This document shows positions 8,814-17,470 of a stretch of DNA of 64,000 nucleotides, piece after piece (positions within the stretch are counted from its first letter, which is position 1; every line of letters starts with the position of its first letter). The notes below the pieces were generated by a model. The model ran no database searches and had not been told where the DNA came from. It worked only from the letters and a program-made list of their open reading frames with translations. The DNA lies in assembly GCF_901827205.1 (NCBI RefSeq), contig NZ_LR594675.1:5264001-5328000 (forward strand), given 5' to 3'. Source of the DNA: Variovorax sp. PBS-H4. GTDB taxonomy: Bacteria > Pseudomonadota > Gammaproteobacteria > Burkholderiales > Burkholderiaceae_C. Both the position numbers and the translations under genes were made by a program.

Positions 8814-9716
8814 ATGATGCAGATAGAAGACCTTCGCCTCGCTGCTGCGCTGTTGCGCGAGAACTCGCTCAGCGCTGCCGCGCGCTCGCTCGGTGTCACA
8901 CCGCCCGCCCTGTCGATGCGATTGCGCAAACTCGAGGCTTCACTGGGCCTGGTACTGGCCAACCGCACTTCGCGCAAGCTGCACCTGACGTCGGAAGGCG
9001 AACGATTTGGACGGGAGGCCTACGAGCTCTTGCTGAAGTTCGATGGCCTGCGCGAATCCCTGCAGCGCGACGACCGACGCCTGACTGGAACCCTGCGCGT
9101 CGCTGCGTCCTTCGGCTATGGCCGGACGCACGTCGCGCCGTTGCTGTCTCGTTTCTCTCGCTTGCATCCGGCCCTGCGGCTGCAACTCGACTTGCGCGAA
9201 ACCCCGTGGCCCGACAAGCACGATTCCGACGCCGTGGTGCATGTGGGCTCGGTTCGCGATTCATCGTGGGTGGGTCAGACGCTCGCTTCCAATGAGCGGT
9301 GGCTGTGCGCAAGCCCCGGCTACCTGCGTGAGCACGGCATGCCCCGCAACCCGGCGGACCTGGCCTACCACGCGTGCATCTGCATCCGCGAGAACGACGA
9401 AGACGTGACGCTGTGGCACATGCGGCCTGCTGGCAGCAACGCCCGCAAGAGCGAGACGCTGCGCATCAATCCGGCGTTCGTCACCAACGACGGCAGCGTC
9501 GCACGCCAGTGGGCCGAGGATGGTTTGGGCATCGTGTTGCGCTCCCAATGGGACGCGGCAGACGCGCTGGCCGCAGGCCGCCTCGAGCGGGTGATGACGG
9601 ACTGGGAGTTCGGCGCCGCCCCCGTGGTGGTGCTCGTACCCACGCGCAAGGGACGCAGCGCGCGGGTACAGGCGCTGGTGAACTTCCTGGTTGAAGCGGC
9701 AGGGGCGCTGCGGTAA
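8814..9716 (+). CDS. LysR-family transcriptional regulator
   Basis: The gene encodes a 300-residue LysR regulator. The N-terminal helix-turn-helix is at about residues 18-45 (LSAAARSLGVTPPALSMRLRKLEASLGL), followed by a substrate-binding domain starting near GTLRVAASFGYGR. Its start is 71 bases from the divergent HAD gene, so the short shared region is the expected control site for the HAD-Bug-lyase-RidA operon. Two consecutive ATGs (8814 and 8817) are both usable. The protein has the compact PBP domain of the DsdC/GcvA-like group; the inducer is unknown. Confidence 0.93.
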   Translation: MMQIEDLRLAAALLRENSLSAAARSLGVTPPALSMRLRKLEASLGLVLANRTSRKLHLTSEGERFGREAYELLLKFDGLRESLQRDDRRLTGTLRVAASFGYGRTHVAPLLSRFSRLHPALRLQLDLRETPWPDKHDSDAVVHVGSVRDSSWVGQTLASNERWLCASPGYLREHGMPRNPADLAYHACICIRENDEDVTLWHMRPAGSNARKSETLRINPAFVTNDGSVARQWAEDGLGIVLRSQWDAADALAAGRLERVMTDWEFGAAPVVVLVPTRKGRSARVQALVNFLVEAAGALR

Positions 9717-9802
9717 TCCCACGACTACAGACGTCATGGCACGACCACGCTGTTTGCAGCGCTCAACACGCTCGACGAACAGAGTGCCGCACTGCACTAG
9801 CT

Positions 9803-9827
9803 GTACTAATTCTTGGAACGTATACGT
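9803..9827 (+). promoter_or_regulatory. Candidate operator upstream of deaminase gene 1
   Basis: The 212-base gap between the LysR gene and the deaminase gene holds GTACTAATTCTTGGAAC (9803-9819), overlapping a perfect 10-base palindrome ACGTATACGT (9818-9827). Almost the same string, GTACTAATTTTTGAAAC, occurs at 19690-19706 in the control region of the island's SAH-hydrolase gene. The match suggests a shared regulator; this is an inference. Nothing else is recognised in the gap. Confidence 0.45.
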
Positions 9828-9928
9828 CTCAAAACCATCACCCTTTTCATCCGGCGCTCTGCTAATCTCATCCAAACCATCCCGGGGCTCACCGCTCGCA
9901 CGAACCCTTCAGCGCCTCATCCTCACCC

Positions 9929-10951
9929 ATGACCCACCTTGCCGAGTTCATCCGCCAACTTCCGAAGGCCGAGCTTCACATGCATCTTGAAGGCAGCATC
10001 GAACCCGAGGTGATGTTGGCGCTCGCGGAGCGCAATGGCATCAAGCTTCGTTGGGAGACAGCTGACGCGCTGCGCCGCGCGTACGACTTTTCAAGCCTGC
10101 AGGACTTCTTGAACCTCTATTTCGAAGGCTGCAGGGTTCTTGTCCAGCAGCAGGACTTTTATGACATCACGCGCGCTTACCTGCGCAAGTGCGCTGCGGA
10201 CCAAGTGCTTCACGCGGAGATGTTCATCGGCCCGCAGAGTTTCACGGAGCGCGGTGTCACCCTCCAATCCTTGATGGACGGCGTACTCGGCGCAATGGAC
10301 GACGCTCACCGAGAAGACGGCATTGGCTCTGGCCTTCTGATCAGTGCTCACCGGCATCGCACAGAAACTGAAGCGCTTGCGCTTTTGGACAGCATCATGC
10401 CTTGGCAGGATCGCGTGGCGGGTATTGGCATGGGGGGACCTGAAGTAGGCAATCCCCCATCCAAGTTCGTGAGTTTCTTCGCCGAGTGCAAACGCCGTGG
10501 GTTCAAGACTTCTATCCACGCCGGCGAGGAAGGGCCTGCCGCCTATGTGCGTGAGGCTATTGAGCTTTTGAATGTGGATCGCGTGGATCACGGAAACGCT
10601 GCTTTGAATGATCCCTCGTTGGTCGAACTACTGCGACAACGTCAAATTCCGTTAACTGTTTGCCCCTTGTCGAACCTTCGATTGAAGGGGGTGCGTTCGC
10701 TAGAGCTCCATCCGCTGCGACGAATGCTGGAGAAGGGTCTCTTTGTCACCGTGAACTCGGACGATCCGCCATACTTCGGTGGATATGTCAACGAGAATCT
10801 AATCGAGGTCCAACGCTGCCTTGGGTTGTCTCGTGAGGACATCTTGACGCTCGCAAAGAACAGCTTCCGAGCCGCCTTTATCGACGAGACTGCAAAATCC
10901 CGCTTTGTCGCGAGCATTGACGACTATGTCGCCCATCACCCGCTGCCCTGA
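9929..10951 (+). CDS. Adenosine/adenine deaminase-family protein (copy 1)
   Basis: The gene encodes a 340-residue amidohydrolase of the adenosine deaminase family, which removes the 6-amino group of a purine base or nucleoside using one zinc. H17 and H19 lie in LHMHLEGS; further metal/active-site motifs are SIHAGEEGP, VDHGNA, TVCPLSN and NSDDPPYFGGY. The ...DDPxYFGGY pattern recalls adenine deaminases, so base versus nucleoside specificity is open; nucleoside derivatives such as 5'-deoxyadenosine are also possible. A second member is at 25724-26761. Base composition is lower in GC than in the neighbouring left flank, and this gene marks the left side of the island. Confidence 0.9.
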   Translation: MTHLAEFIRQLPKAELHMHLEGSIEPEVMLALAERNGIKLRWETADALRRAYDFSSLQDFLNLYFEGCRVLVQQQDFYDITRAYLRKCAADQVLHAEMFIGPQSFTERGVTLQSLMDGVLGAMDDAHREDGIGSGLLISAHRHRTETEALALLDSIMPWQDRVAGIGMGGPEVGNPPSKFVSFFAECKRRGFKTSIHAGEEGPAAYVREAIELLNVDRVDHGNAALNDPSLVELLRQRQIPLTVCPLSNLRLKGVRSLELHPLRRMLEKGLFVTVNSDDPPYFGGYVNENLIEVQRCLGLSREDILTLAKNSFRAAFIDETAKSRFVASIDDYVAHHPLP

Positions 10952-10959
10952 AAAGATCT

Positions 10960-10976
10960 GGCTCTGGACCAGAGCC
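10960..10976. terminator. Hairpin between convergent genes
   Basis: GGCTCT (10960-10965) and AGAGCC (10971-10976) pair around a five-base loop nine bases after the deaminase stop. There is no T run, so termination is only a possibility. The rest of the gap to 11158 shows nothing recognisable. Confidence 0.3.
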
Positions 10977-11158
10977 GTCCCGGATCAGACCCAACAAAAT
11001 TCTTGCCGCATGCCTGCCCACTTCGGCCGACGCCTGGAACTATCAGGCGAATGAACGACTCGACGTCCTTACGAAGCCGGATCGACGAATGCATCTGGCA
11101 TGTAAGCGTCGCAATGCCCATCCAATGCGCACGGCAAGCCAAGCATATCGATACTGCC

Positions 11159-12277
11159 TTACCAGCCCTTGCACGTTGTGGCCGCTGCGATGACTTCCTC
11201 CCGATCAAATCGATTGGCATTCTCGATCAGCGATGCATTCGTCGCAATGAAAGTCTCGCGAGGTAACTGCTTGGTGATCTGCTTCTCATCGAACATGAAA
11301 TCTTGGAACCGACCGTAGGCTGCCGGATCCATTGCCCCAATCCACTTGCCTCCATTCATCTTGAAAGCATCATTCAGGGTTTCAAGTTGCGCATTGAGAA
11401 GGGCGAGGTCCCATTTGACGAGCGTGGCCTCGTCGGCTCCCGTGGGCTTAGTCCCGGCGAACGCCTTCCAATGAACTCTGCGTGCGCAGTCTGGGTTGGT
11501 TGCTGCAAACAACTGCCCCTTGGCGGCCCCACGCACAATGGCCTCCACCATCTTGGGGTCCGAATCAAGAAGCTTTTGCATGGCTGTCAACGTGAAGTCC
11601 GGCATGCTGCGCCATTGCGGAGAACGAAAGACCTTAAGCTTTGTCCCGCTGTTCTCGAATCCAGTGAGTGCCGATTGCCAGAACATCAGCGCCTGGACGC
11701 GGTTGTTCTTCAGGGCATCAAGCGCAGGCGCACCGCCCCCTACGGCGATCAACTGAATATCGGTCTCGGGGTCGATGCCGTTGCTCCGAAGGAGGCCTTT
11801 CAGCAATGACGTGCCACCCGTCGCGAGGCTCACAATGCCCACCTTCTTGGACTTGAGATCCTTGACGCCCTTGATCGGCCCATCGTCAAGCACTGCCAGT
11901 CCCCAGTCGATGACTCCATTGCCCATGACCCCGCGAACCTTGGTGTTGCCTTCGGTGTTCGCCTGAATCAGGTTCGTCGCATTGAGTTCCGCGAACTCAA
12001 TGCCGCCGGAGGCGAGCTGCTGCAGCGCCTGGGCAGATCCCGATACACCGATCACGTTAACGTCATAGCCCTCCTGCTTCCAATAGCCGAGCGCGAGCGG
12101 CATCATCAGCCACGGATAGCTCACATTGAGGACCTGGCTCCCAACCGCGATAGTGACCTTCTTCAGCGCACGTTCCTGTGCTTGCGCCGCGCACACCATT
12201 GTGGTGAGGGAAAGGCCTAGGACAACGAGTGCCCATCCGTAGATCTGGCAAACACGAACTGAGAAGTGGCGCTGCAT
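11159..12277 (-). CDS. ABC transporter substrate-binding protein, NMT1/SsuA-like (copy 1)
   Basis: The gene encodes a 372-residue periplasmic binding protein of the NMT1/THI5-SsuA type. A signal peptide covers about residues 1-34 (hydrophobic WALVVLGLSLTTMVCAAQAQ). The mature part begins KKVTIAVGSQVLNVSYPW and contains the family segments PLALGYWKQEGYDV and PKMVEAIVRGAAKGQ. I start at 12277, where AAGGAG lies seven bases upstream. It probably serves the SsuBC-type permease and ATPase encoded at 14977-16562, although a LysR gene lies between. A clear paralogue, nearly half identical by eye, is at 24603-25700. Confidence 0.9.
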   Translation of the reverse strand: MQRHFSVRVCQIYGWALVVLGLSLTTMVCAAQAQERALKKVTIAVGSQVLNVSYPWLMMPLALGYWKQEGYDVNVIGVSGSAQALQQLASGGIEFAELNATNLIQANTEGNTKVRGVMGNGVIDWGLAVLDDGPIKGVKDLKSKKVGIVSLATGGTSLLKGLLRSNGIDPETDIQLIAVGGGAPALDALKNNRVQALMFWQSALTGFENSGTKLKVFRSPQWRSMPDFTLTAMQKLLDSDPKMVEAIVRGAAKGQLFAATNPDCARRVHWKAFAGTKPTGADEATLVKWDLALLNAQLETLNDAFKMNGGKWIGAMDPAAYGRFQDFMFDEKQITKQLPRETFIATNASLIENANRFDREEVIAAATTCKGW

Positions 12278-12345
12278 GGCAGTCTCCTTGTGCATTGATC
12301 CGAGCAGTGGACCATGTTCGTACGTGGACCTAAAGCATGGAATTT

Positions 12346-12368
12346 CGATCAGCGTGTTCGAATATTTG
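12346..12368 (-). promoter_or_regulatory. Candidate operator upstream of binding-protein gene 1
   Basis: Read on the minus strand, the sequence CAAATATTCGAACACGCTG lies about 70-90 bases before the binding-protein start and matches 13 of 18 positions of the island site TAATTTTTGAAACACGCT at 19693-19710. A shared LysR binding site is a plausible reading; it is an inference from similarity alone. Confidence 0.35.
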
Positions 12369-12469
12369 AGACGCTGCGACTCGATGGCTGCGCAGCAGCG
12401 ACGTGATCAGCCGCCCTGCCACTGGTGCGCGCACGAAGACCACACTCGGCCTCTCAGCTGAGCCGTCGT

Positions 12470-13381
12470 TCAGTCGTCGGCCGCGAAGCGGCGAACCGCC
12501 TGCTGCAAATGTTCAAGAAAGATGCGGGCCGCAGCAGGCAAGTTGCGATCGGTGTGCACACAGATGTTGAGTGGCCATTTCTCAACTCCCTTGCCCCGCA
12601 ACGGAACGTACTTCAGCCCGCGTGGGGACTTGGGCCCTCCAAAGTACTTGTTCACGATCGCCACGCACAGTCCCGCTGTTGCCGAGGCGCGCATCAGTTC
12701 GAAGGAGTTCGTAACCATGACGCTGCGCGGCTTGATCTTCGCCTTCGCGAACATTCTGACATAGCTTCCCCGAATAGTCAGTGTCTCGTCCGGCAATGCC
12801 ATCTCTTCGTCGGCGCACTCGCTGAGGTCCACAAACGGCCGTTTAGCAAAGGCGTGATTGCTCGCTACAAGCAAGCATGGCTTGATGAAGACCTGCTCAA
12901 CGACCGTGATGTCAAAGATATCGGGGGCGATGTAGGAGAGCGAGATATCAAGCTCATCCCTCGCGAGCTGCTCGACCAGCTTAGAACCCCCGGCCACAAC
13001 TACCTCAAAGTTGATGCCCGGATAGAGCGTGTGGAACCTCTGCAGAAACTGCGGCAGGAACTCTCTCGTGAACGACTCCGAAATGCCGAGTTTCACCGTG
13101 CCACGCTGCAACGTTTTGATGGAACGGATGTCGGTTCTCACCTGCTCAAGCCCGTCCTCGACGCCGCGGGCATAGGCCAGCACCACCTCTCCCGCAGGTG
13201 TGAGCTTCATCATCTTCTGCCCACGGTGCCGCTCAAATAGTGCGCTACCCAGATCTTCTTCCAACAGATGGATTTGACGTGATATCGCGGAGGCCGCGAC
13301 GTGCAGTTCTTCTGCAGCGCGTCGAATGGAACCCACGCGTGCAACGCCCACGAAGTACCGCAATCCAATGCTGTTGATCAA
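12470..13381 (-). CDS. LysR-family regulator (island copy 1)
   Basis: The gene encodes a 303-residue LysR regulator with its helix-turn-helix at about residues 15-45 (IRRAAEELHVAASAISRQIHLLEEDLG) and a periplasmic-binding-like effector domain from GTVKLGISESFTREF onward. About two thirds of its residues, by eye, match the regulator at 22374-23351, including FELMRASA and VRMFAKAKIKPR. The two copies flank the acyl-CoA and SAH-hydrolase genes. The duplication suggests that both control island genes with related effectors. The gene lies between the binding-protein gene and the aldolase gene on the same strand. Confidence 0.93.
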   Translation of the reverse strand: MINSIGLRYFVGVARVGSIRRAAEELHVAASAISRQIHLLEEDLGSALFERHRGQKMMKLTPAGEVVLAYARGVEDGLEQVRTDIRSIKTLQRGTVKLGISESFTREFLPQFLQRFHTLYPGINFEVVVAGGSKLVEQLARDELDISLSYIAPDIFDITVVEQVFIKPCLLVASNHAFAKRPFVDLSECADEEMALPDETLTIRGSYVRMFAKAKIKPRSVMVTNSFELMRASATAGLCVAIVNKYFGGPKSPRGLKYVPLRGKGVEKWPLNICVHTDRNLPAAARIFLEHLQQAVRRFAADD

Positions 13382-13697
13382 TCAAAGTCCTCCGGGCTAA
13401 CTGCGCCATGCGCCCTTGTATCAATATACCGGACGCCCACACCCCCCCTGCCCATGAACAAGCTACCTCTCGCGCGTGACCACCGCCCTGCCGTGTCCGC
13501 GGCAACCTGGAGCCACGATGGCGGTGGTCCTGGAAAGATCAATGCCGCAGGGCCGACGCACCGACGGCGCAGCATCATGGCTTTTGAGGCGATCCTTGTT
13601 GATCGTTGGCTGGCTTCGACGGTACCGCTCTCACGCAGCCGTTCCGCAGCGCTCGCCCGCAGGGCTGTGGGCATGCGCGCTCGACATCTCTGGCGAT
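13382..13697. other. Intergenic region, 316 bases, nothing recognised
   Basis: This gap separates the LysR gene from the end of the aldolase operon on the same strand. It holds a C-rich run near 13439-13451 but no convincing protein, hairpin or repeat. It probably contains the LysR promoter reading leftward. Confidence 0.4.
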
Positions 13698-14477
13698 CTA
13701 TGCTCGATAGTCGAGGCCTGAGACTGCCTCGAGCCGCCGCTTGAACGAACTCCACTCACGTGCATGTGGACTAACTTGAGAAGCGTTGGCGCCACCTTTC
13801 TCGAACTGGCGCGCTGTCTTCTCGCACACCTCCGGCGAAAGCGGACTGACTTCCTGGCCGCTGGCCTGGATGGCAAGTTGGACGCGGCAGGCCCTTTCCA
13901 GATTGAACATAAGGATGAAAGCCTCCGCCACGGACCGGCCGACCGTCAGCAATCCGTGATTGCGCAGAATCATTGCCTTGGCCTCCCTTCCGAAGCTTTG
14001 CACCAGTCTCTCGCGTTCATCCAGATCGAGCGCCAACCCCTCGAAATTGTGGTACGCCACCCGATCGTAGAACTGAAGCGCCCATTGGTTGGTCGTCTGG
14101 AGCCCATCCCGCAGAGAGGCGACTGCCACGCCCCCCACCGTGTGGGTATGCATCACACACGCGGCGTCAGGCCGCGCCGCATGAATGGCGCTGTGGATGG
14201 TAAAGCCCGCAGCATTCACCTCCTCCTTGCGATCATCAATCTTTCCTCCGTTCAGATCAATCTTGAGGAGCGAGGACGCGGTCACCTCGCTGAACAACAC
14301 GCCGAATGGGTTGATCAAGAAATGATCGTGTCGACCAGGCACACGCACTGAAAGGTGCGTATAGATCGCGTCGTCCATTCCGAACAAGGCAAACAGCCGA
14401 TAGGCTGCAGCCAAGTCCTGTCGCACCTCCCGTTCACTAGCTTCGCTTACCGGGATGTTGGTCTTCTTCATGCTCAT
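13698..14477 (-). CDS. Class II aldolase/adducin-family protein
   Basis: The gene encodes a 259-residue member of the class II aldolase/adducin family, zinc enzymes that cleave or epimerise sugar-like hydroxy compounds. The metal-binding histidines are visible: H110 and H112 in VMHTHTVGG and H174 in RNHGLLTVG. The usual acid of fuculose-phosphate aldolases is not obvious at its place (GFTIHSAIH), as in many adducin-like members, so the reaction may be decarboxylation or another retro-aldol type. I start at 14477, where GAGG lies eight bases upstream. It is the last gene of the acyl-CoA operon, 33 bases after the thioesterase gene. Confidence 0.88.
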   Translation of the reverse strand: MSMKKTNIPVSEASEREVRQDLAAAYRLFALFGMDDAIYTHLSVRVPGRHDHFLINPFGVLFSEVTASSLLKIDLNGGKIDDRKEEVNAAGFTIHSAIHAARPDAACVMHTHTVGGVAVASLRDGLQTTNQWALQFYDRVAYHNFEGLALDLDERERLVQSFGREAKAMILRNHGLLTVGRSVAEAFILMFNLERACRVQLAIQASGQEVSPLSPEVCEKTARQFEKGGANASQVSPHAREWSSFKRRLEAVSGLDYRA

Positions 14478-14510
14478 GATTGCGTCCTCAGTGTCCAACA
14501 ACACCTGCTC

Positions 14511-14921
14511 TCAGGCTTCCGCGAAGCGGCTCGCGGCTCTCTTCTCCACGGCCGCTTTGGGCGCGATGGCCCGCGCATGGGTTCCCTTACCGATGACCCC
14601 TGCGCCATCCTCTGCCCACACCTCGAAGTGGAACAAGGGTCCCTTCTTCTCCAAAAAGCGTGCATGGGCCGTGATCTTCTGACCAAGCGGGGTCGGCGCG
14701 AGATGCTCCAGTTCGACCTTGGCACCCACCGACAGCTGTCCCTCCACCAGGATCGGCCACAGGACCTTGGCGGCAGCGCGCTCTAGCTGGGCAAGCAGCC
14801 ACGGCGTGGAAAACACCTCGGGAAATGATTCGCCGGACTCGGAGGTGAGACGGGCGGCAAGATGAGATTCGGTAACGATGACGTCCACCGATGCATGAGC
14901 GTTCTCTTGAAGTTTGTCCAT
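14511..14921 (-). CDS. FlK-like hotdog thioesterase
   Basis: The gene encodes a 136-residue hotdog-fold acyl-CoA thioesterase resembling FlK, the fluoroacetyl-CoA thioesterase of Streptomyces cattleya. The three catalytic residues known for FlK (Thr42, Glu50, His76) line up, at a constant offset of three, with T39 in FPEVFSTPWL, E47 in QLERAA and H73 in ELEHLAPTPLG; the closing GKGTHARAI also matches the family. FlK-like proteins are widespread, so fluoroacetate is not implied; hydrolysis of a small activated acyl-CoA is the safe call. It sits between the ABC permease and aldolase genes of the same operon. Confidence 0.85.
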   Translation of the reverse strand: MDKLQENAHASVDVIVTESHLAARLTSESGESFPEVFSTPWLLAQLERAAAKVLWPILVEGQLSVGAKVELEHLAPTPLGQKITAHARFLEKKGPLFHFEVWAEDGAGVIGKGTHARAIAPKAAVEKRAASRFAEA

Positions 14922-14976
14922 GTAACGATATTCCTGTTGCCTCTGTGATGGGATCTGAAGTTCGAAGTGGGACACT

Positions 14977-15798
14977 TCAGACGCTCATGGCTTTCTCGGC
15001 TTCGTGGTTGATCCAGAACACTACTTTGCGCTTGATAACGTCTACTACTGCGTGTAGGCAGATTCCCATCAGCGAGAGGATGATGAGGATCGCGAACACG
15101 CCGGCCGTGTCCATTGAGAAGTTGCGCTGAAGGATCAGATAGCCCAGGCCAGCCTGCGCACCCACGAACTCGCCGACGATCGCGCCAATCACTGCCAGCA
15201 CGATACCGACATCGAGGCCCACGAAGATGTACGGAAGGGCATTGGGAACCTTGACATACTTGAATGTCTGCCATCGTGAGCCGGTGAAAGCCGTGATCAG
15301 GTCGATCTGCTCCCGGGGCGAGGAGCGCAGGCCGACAATGGTGTTGGCCAGAACCGGGAAGAACACGATCGTTGCAGTAATCACGATTTTCGAAGTCACC
15401 CCAAACCCGAACCAGATCACAAACAAGGGTGCGATGGCTACCTTGGGGATGGTCTGGAATGCAACCACATAGGGGTACAACGTTCTCTCAACAAGGGTGA
15501 ACTGCCCAATAAGCGCTCCGAGAAGCAAACCGAACAGCGCGCCCGCGAAGAAGCCAACCAGCGTCTCATAAAGGGTCACCCCCGTGTGCAACACAAACGT
15601 GTTGTCGACGAGGCCATTCCAAAGAGCCACAAGCGTCGCCGTCGGGGACGGGACGACCAGCGCCGATACGTCGAAAAGTCTGACGGCGAGCTCCCAACCA
15701 CCGACGATGACAATGAAAAGCAGGATCCCGAGCGGCCGCTCGGGCCTCCTGCCAAGAACACCCGTGCCAACCTGCTTGGGCAAAGTGGTAGTGATCAT
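14977..15798 (-). CDS. ABC transporter permease, SsuC/TauC-type
   Basis: The gene encodes a 273-residue inner-membrane permease of the BPD_transp_1 family. About six hydrophobic segments are visible, beginning LGILLFIVIVGGWELAV near residue 23; the cytoplasmic EAA loop is replaced by the SsuC-type segment around FQTIPKVAIAPLFVIWFGFG. Its ATG overlaps the ATPase stop by four bases (ATGA), so the two are translated together. Partners are the ATPase just upstream and, probably, one or both NMT1-like binding proteins of the island. Confidence 0.93.
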   Translation of the reverse strand: MITTTLPKQVGTGVLGRRPERPLGILLFIVIVGGWELAVRLFDVSALVVPSPTATLVALWNGLVDNTFVLHTGVTLYETLVGFFAGALFGLLLGALIGQFTLVERTLYPYVVAFQTIPKVAIAPLFVIWFGFGVTSKIVITATIVFFPVLANTIVGLRSSPREQIDLITAFTGSRWQTFKYVKVPNALPYIFVGLDVGIVLAVIGAIVGEFVGAQAGLGYLILQRNFSMDTAGVFAILIILSLMGICLHAVVDVIKRKVVFWINHEAEKAMSV

Positions 15799-16562
15799 GC
15801 GTCGAGTGCTCCCTGTGAACTGAAATACTTTCGGATGTGAGAGACAACCTCGCCGAAGGGTGCCGAATTGATCATCTCCAGCTTACGTTCCGCCGGCAAA
15901 TTGACGCTGAGGATCTCGGTGATACGGCCTGGCCGCGGCGACATCACAATGACACGGTCCGCCAGGAACACCGCCTCGGGAATGCTGTGCGTCACAAGAA
16001 GGACGGTCTTTTTACTCGCGGCACGGATGCGCAGAAGATCCAGGTTCATGGACTCGCGCGTCATCGCATCGAGGGCGCCAAATGGCTCGTCCATTAGCAG
16101 TAGTGCTGGATCGTGCGCAAGGGCCCGCGCAATGCCCACGCGTTGCTGCATGCCGCCGGACAGCTCATTTGGATACTTGTCGTCGAACCCTGCGAGGCCA
16201 ACCATGTCGAGGTACTTCTTCGCGTCGGCGCGGTTAGCCTCTGTGATGGCTCCATGGAGCTGGCTTGGCAGGAGGATGTTCTCCAGCACTGTGCGCCACG
16301 GAAGCAGCACGGGCGCTTGGAAGACCACCCCAATCTGTCGATTCGGGCCGTCGATCTGCCGCCCGTCGATCTCAACCGACCCGGAGGATCGGCGCAGAAT
16401 CCCTGCAAGGATCTTAAGCAGTGTCGACTTGCCGCATCCGCTGGGCCCCACGACCGTTATGAACTCACCGTCAGCTACGGCGAAATTGACATCTGACAAT
16501 GCATGAATCTGCTTCCCCTCGCGGGTTGCATAGAGCTTGTTCAAGCCTGAGACATGGATCAT
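15795..16562 (-). CDS. ABC transporter ATPase, SsuB/TauB-type
   Basis: The gene encodes a 255-residue nucleotide-binding subunit. Walker A is GPSGCGKST at residues 39-47, the Q-loop lies in GVFQAPVLLPW, the signature is LSGGMQQR, Walker B is LLLMDEPFGALD and the H-switch is in VTHSIPEA. The family drives import of sulfonates, taurine, nitrate or thiamine precursors with NMT1-type binding proteins. It overlaps by four bases both the permease gene downstream and the enoyl-CoA hydratase gene upstream, making one tightly coupled unit of uptake and acyl-CoA chemistry. Confidence 0.95.
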   Translation of the reverse strand: MIHVSGLNKLYATREGKQIHALSDVNFAVADGEFITVVGPSGCGKSTLLKILAGILRRSSGSVEIDGRQIDGPNRQIGVVFQAPVLLPWRTVLENILLPSQLHGAITEANRADAKKYLDMVGLAGFDDKYPNELSGGMQQRVGIARALAHDPALLLMDEPFGALDAMTRESMNLDLLRIRAASKKTVLLVTHSIPEAVFLADRVIVMSPRPGRITEILSVNLPAERKLEMINSAPFGEVVSHIRKYFSSQGALDA

Positions 16563-17425
16563 TGAATCTCCTCAGACTGCGTTGCTGCGAGTGTCGCCGC
16601 CGGCTTCGATCTGAATTCGGGCACCGCGAAGCGCTCGTCCCGCCACTTGAAGGCCGCCTTGAGTCCGTCGCGATTCATGCGCTCGAAGAACTCCTTGGCC
16701 TCGGCCGATTCCGACATCAGGACTTGGGTGAAGATCTCCGCACCGTACTCAATCGCGGGCTGGAAGCCACGCAGTTCGTAGGAACGGTTGAGCCCGAGCT
16801 TGTTGAGCTCGACTGAAGGAGGCGGCAGTTTCGCGAGACGCAGCGCCGTCTTCATGGCCTCGGCACGGAGTTGGTCGGCTGGAACCACACGATTCGCAAG
16901 CCCAAGGCGAACCGCGTCTTCGGCGTTGACGCGGTCACCGAAGAGCAGGAACTCCTTCGCGCTCTTCATCCCCAGAATCCATGGCGTGATATTGAAAGGC
17001 GGTGCCGATTGGAACTGGATCTCAGGCTCGCCGAAGACAGCGGCCTCAGAGGCAAGCGTGTAGTCGCAGACCATGGACAAATCACAACCGCCGCCCAGCG
17101 CGAAGCCGTTTACCGCGGCGATCACTGGCATACGCGACTTCCAGATCCGCCACCACGTTTCGTTGCCGAGCTTCACATGCTCGCGCCAGTCCTGCACAGT
17201 CGTAAAAGGCTTCTCCCGGGGGGAAAGGTCAAACCCCGCACAGAACGCCCGACCTTGACCGGTGATGATCACCACGCGCACGTCGGCGTCTCCCTCGAGC
17301 GCATCCAGCGCGTTCTGCATGTCGATCAGGATCTGATCGTTCAGCGAGTTCAGCTTGTCGGGCCGGGCGAGCTCAAGCGTCGCAACCGTGCTTTCAACAC
17401 TCAAATTTATGCATTCATATGTCAT
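16559..17425 (-). CDS. Enoyl-CoA hydratase/isomerase (crotonase) family
   Basis: The gene encodes a 288-residue crotonase-fold enzyme acting on a CoA thioester. The oxyanion-hole segments are AFCAGFDLS and GFALGGGCDLS, and a candidate catalytic glutamate lies in VFGEPEIQFQ. The C-terminal half (FFERMNRDGLKAAFKWRDERF) resembles members that act on substituted or aromatic acyl-CoAs, but the exact reaction is open. It starts with ATG at 17425, 45 bases after the ADP-forming acyl-CoA synthetase gene, and overlaps the ATPase gene by four bases. Confidence 0.92.
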   Translation of the reverse strand: MTYECINLSVESTVATLELARPDKLNSLNDQILIDMQNALDALEGDADVRVVIITGQGRAFCAGFDLSPREKPFTTVQDWREHVKLGNETWWRIWKSRMPVIAAVNGFALGGGCDLSMVCDYTLASEAAVFGEPEIQFQSAPPFNITPWILGMKSAKEFLLFGDRVNAEDAVRLGLANRVVPADQLRAEAMKTALRLAKLPPPSVELNKLGLNRSYELRGFQPAIEYGAEIFTQVLMSESAEAKEFFERMNRDGLKAAFKWRDERFAVPEFRSKPAATLAATQSEEIQ

Positions 17426-17470
17426 ATTGACTTGACTCCAAATTTTTCGCGGATGAGTTCGTTGGCGCAG

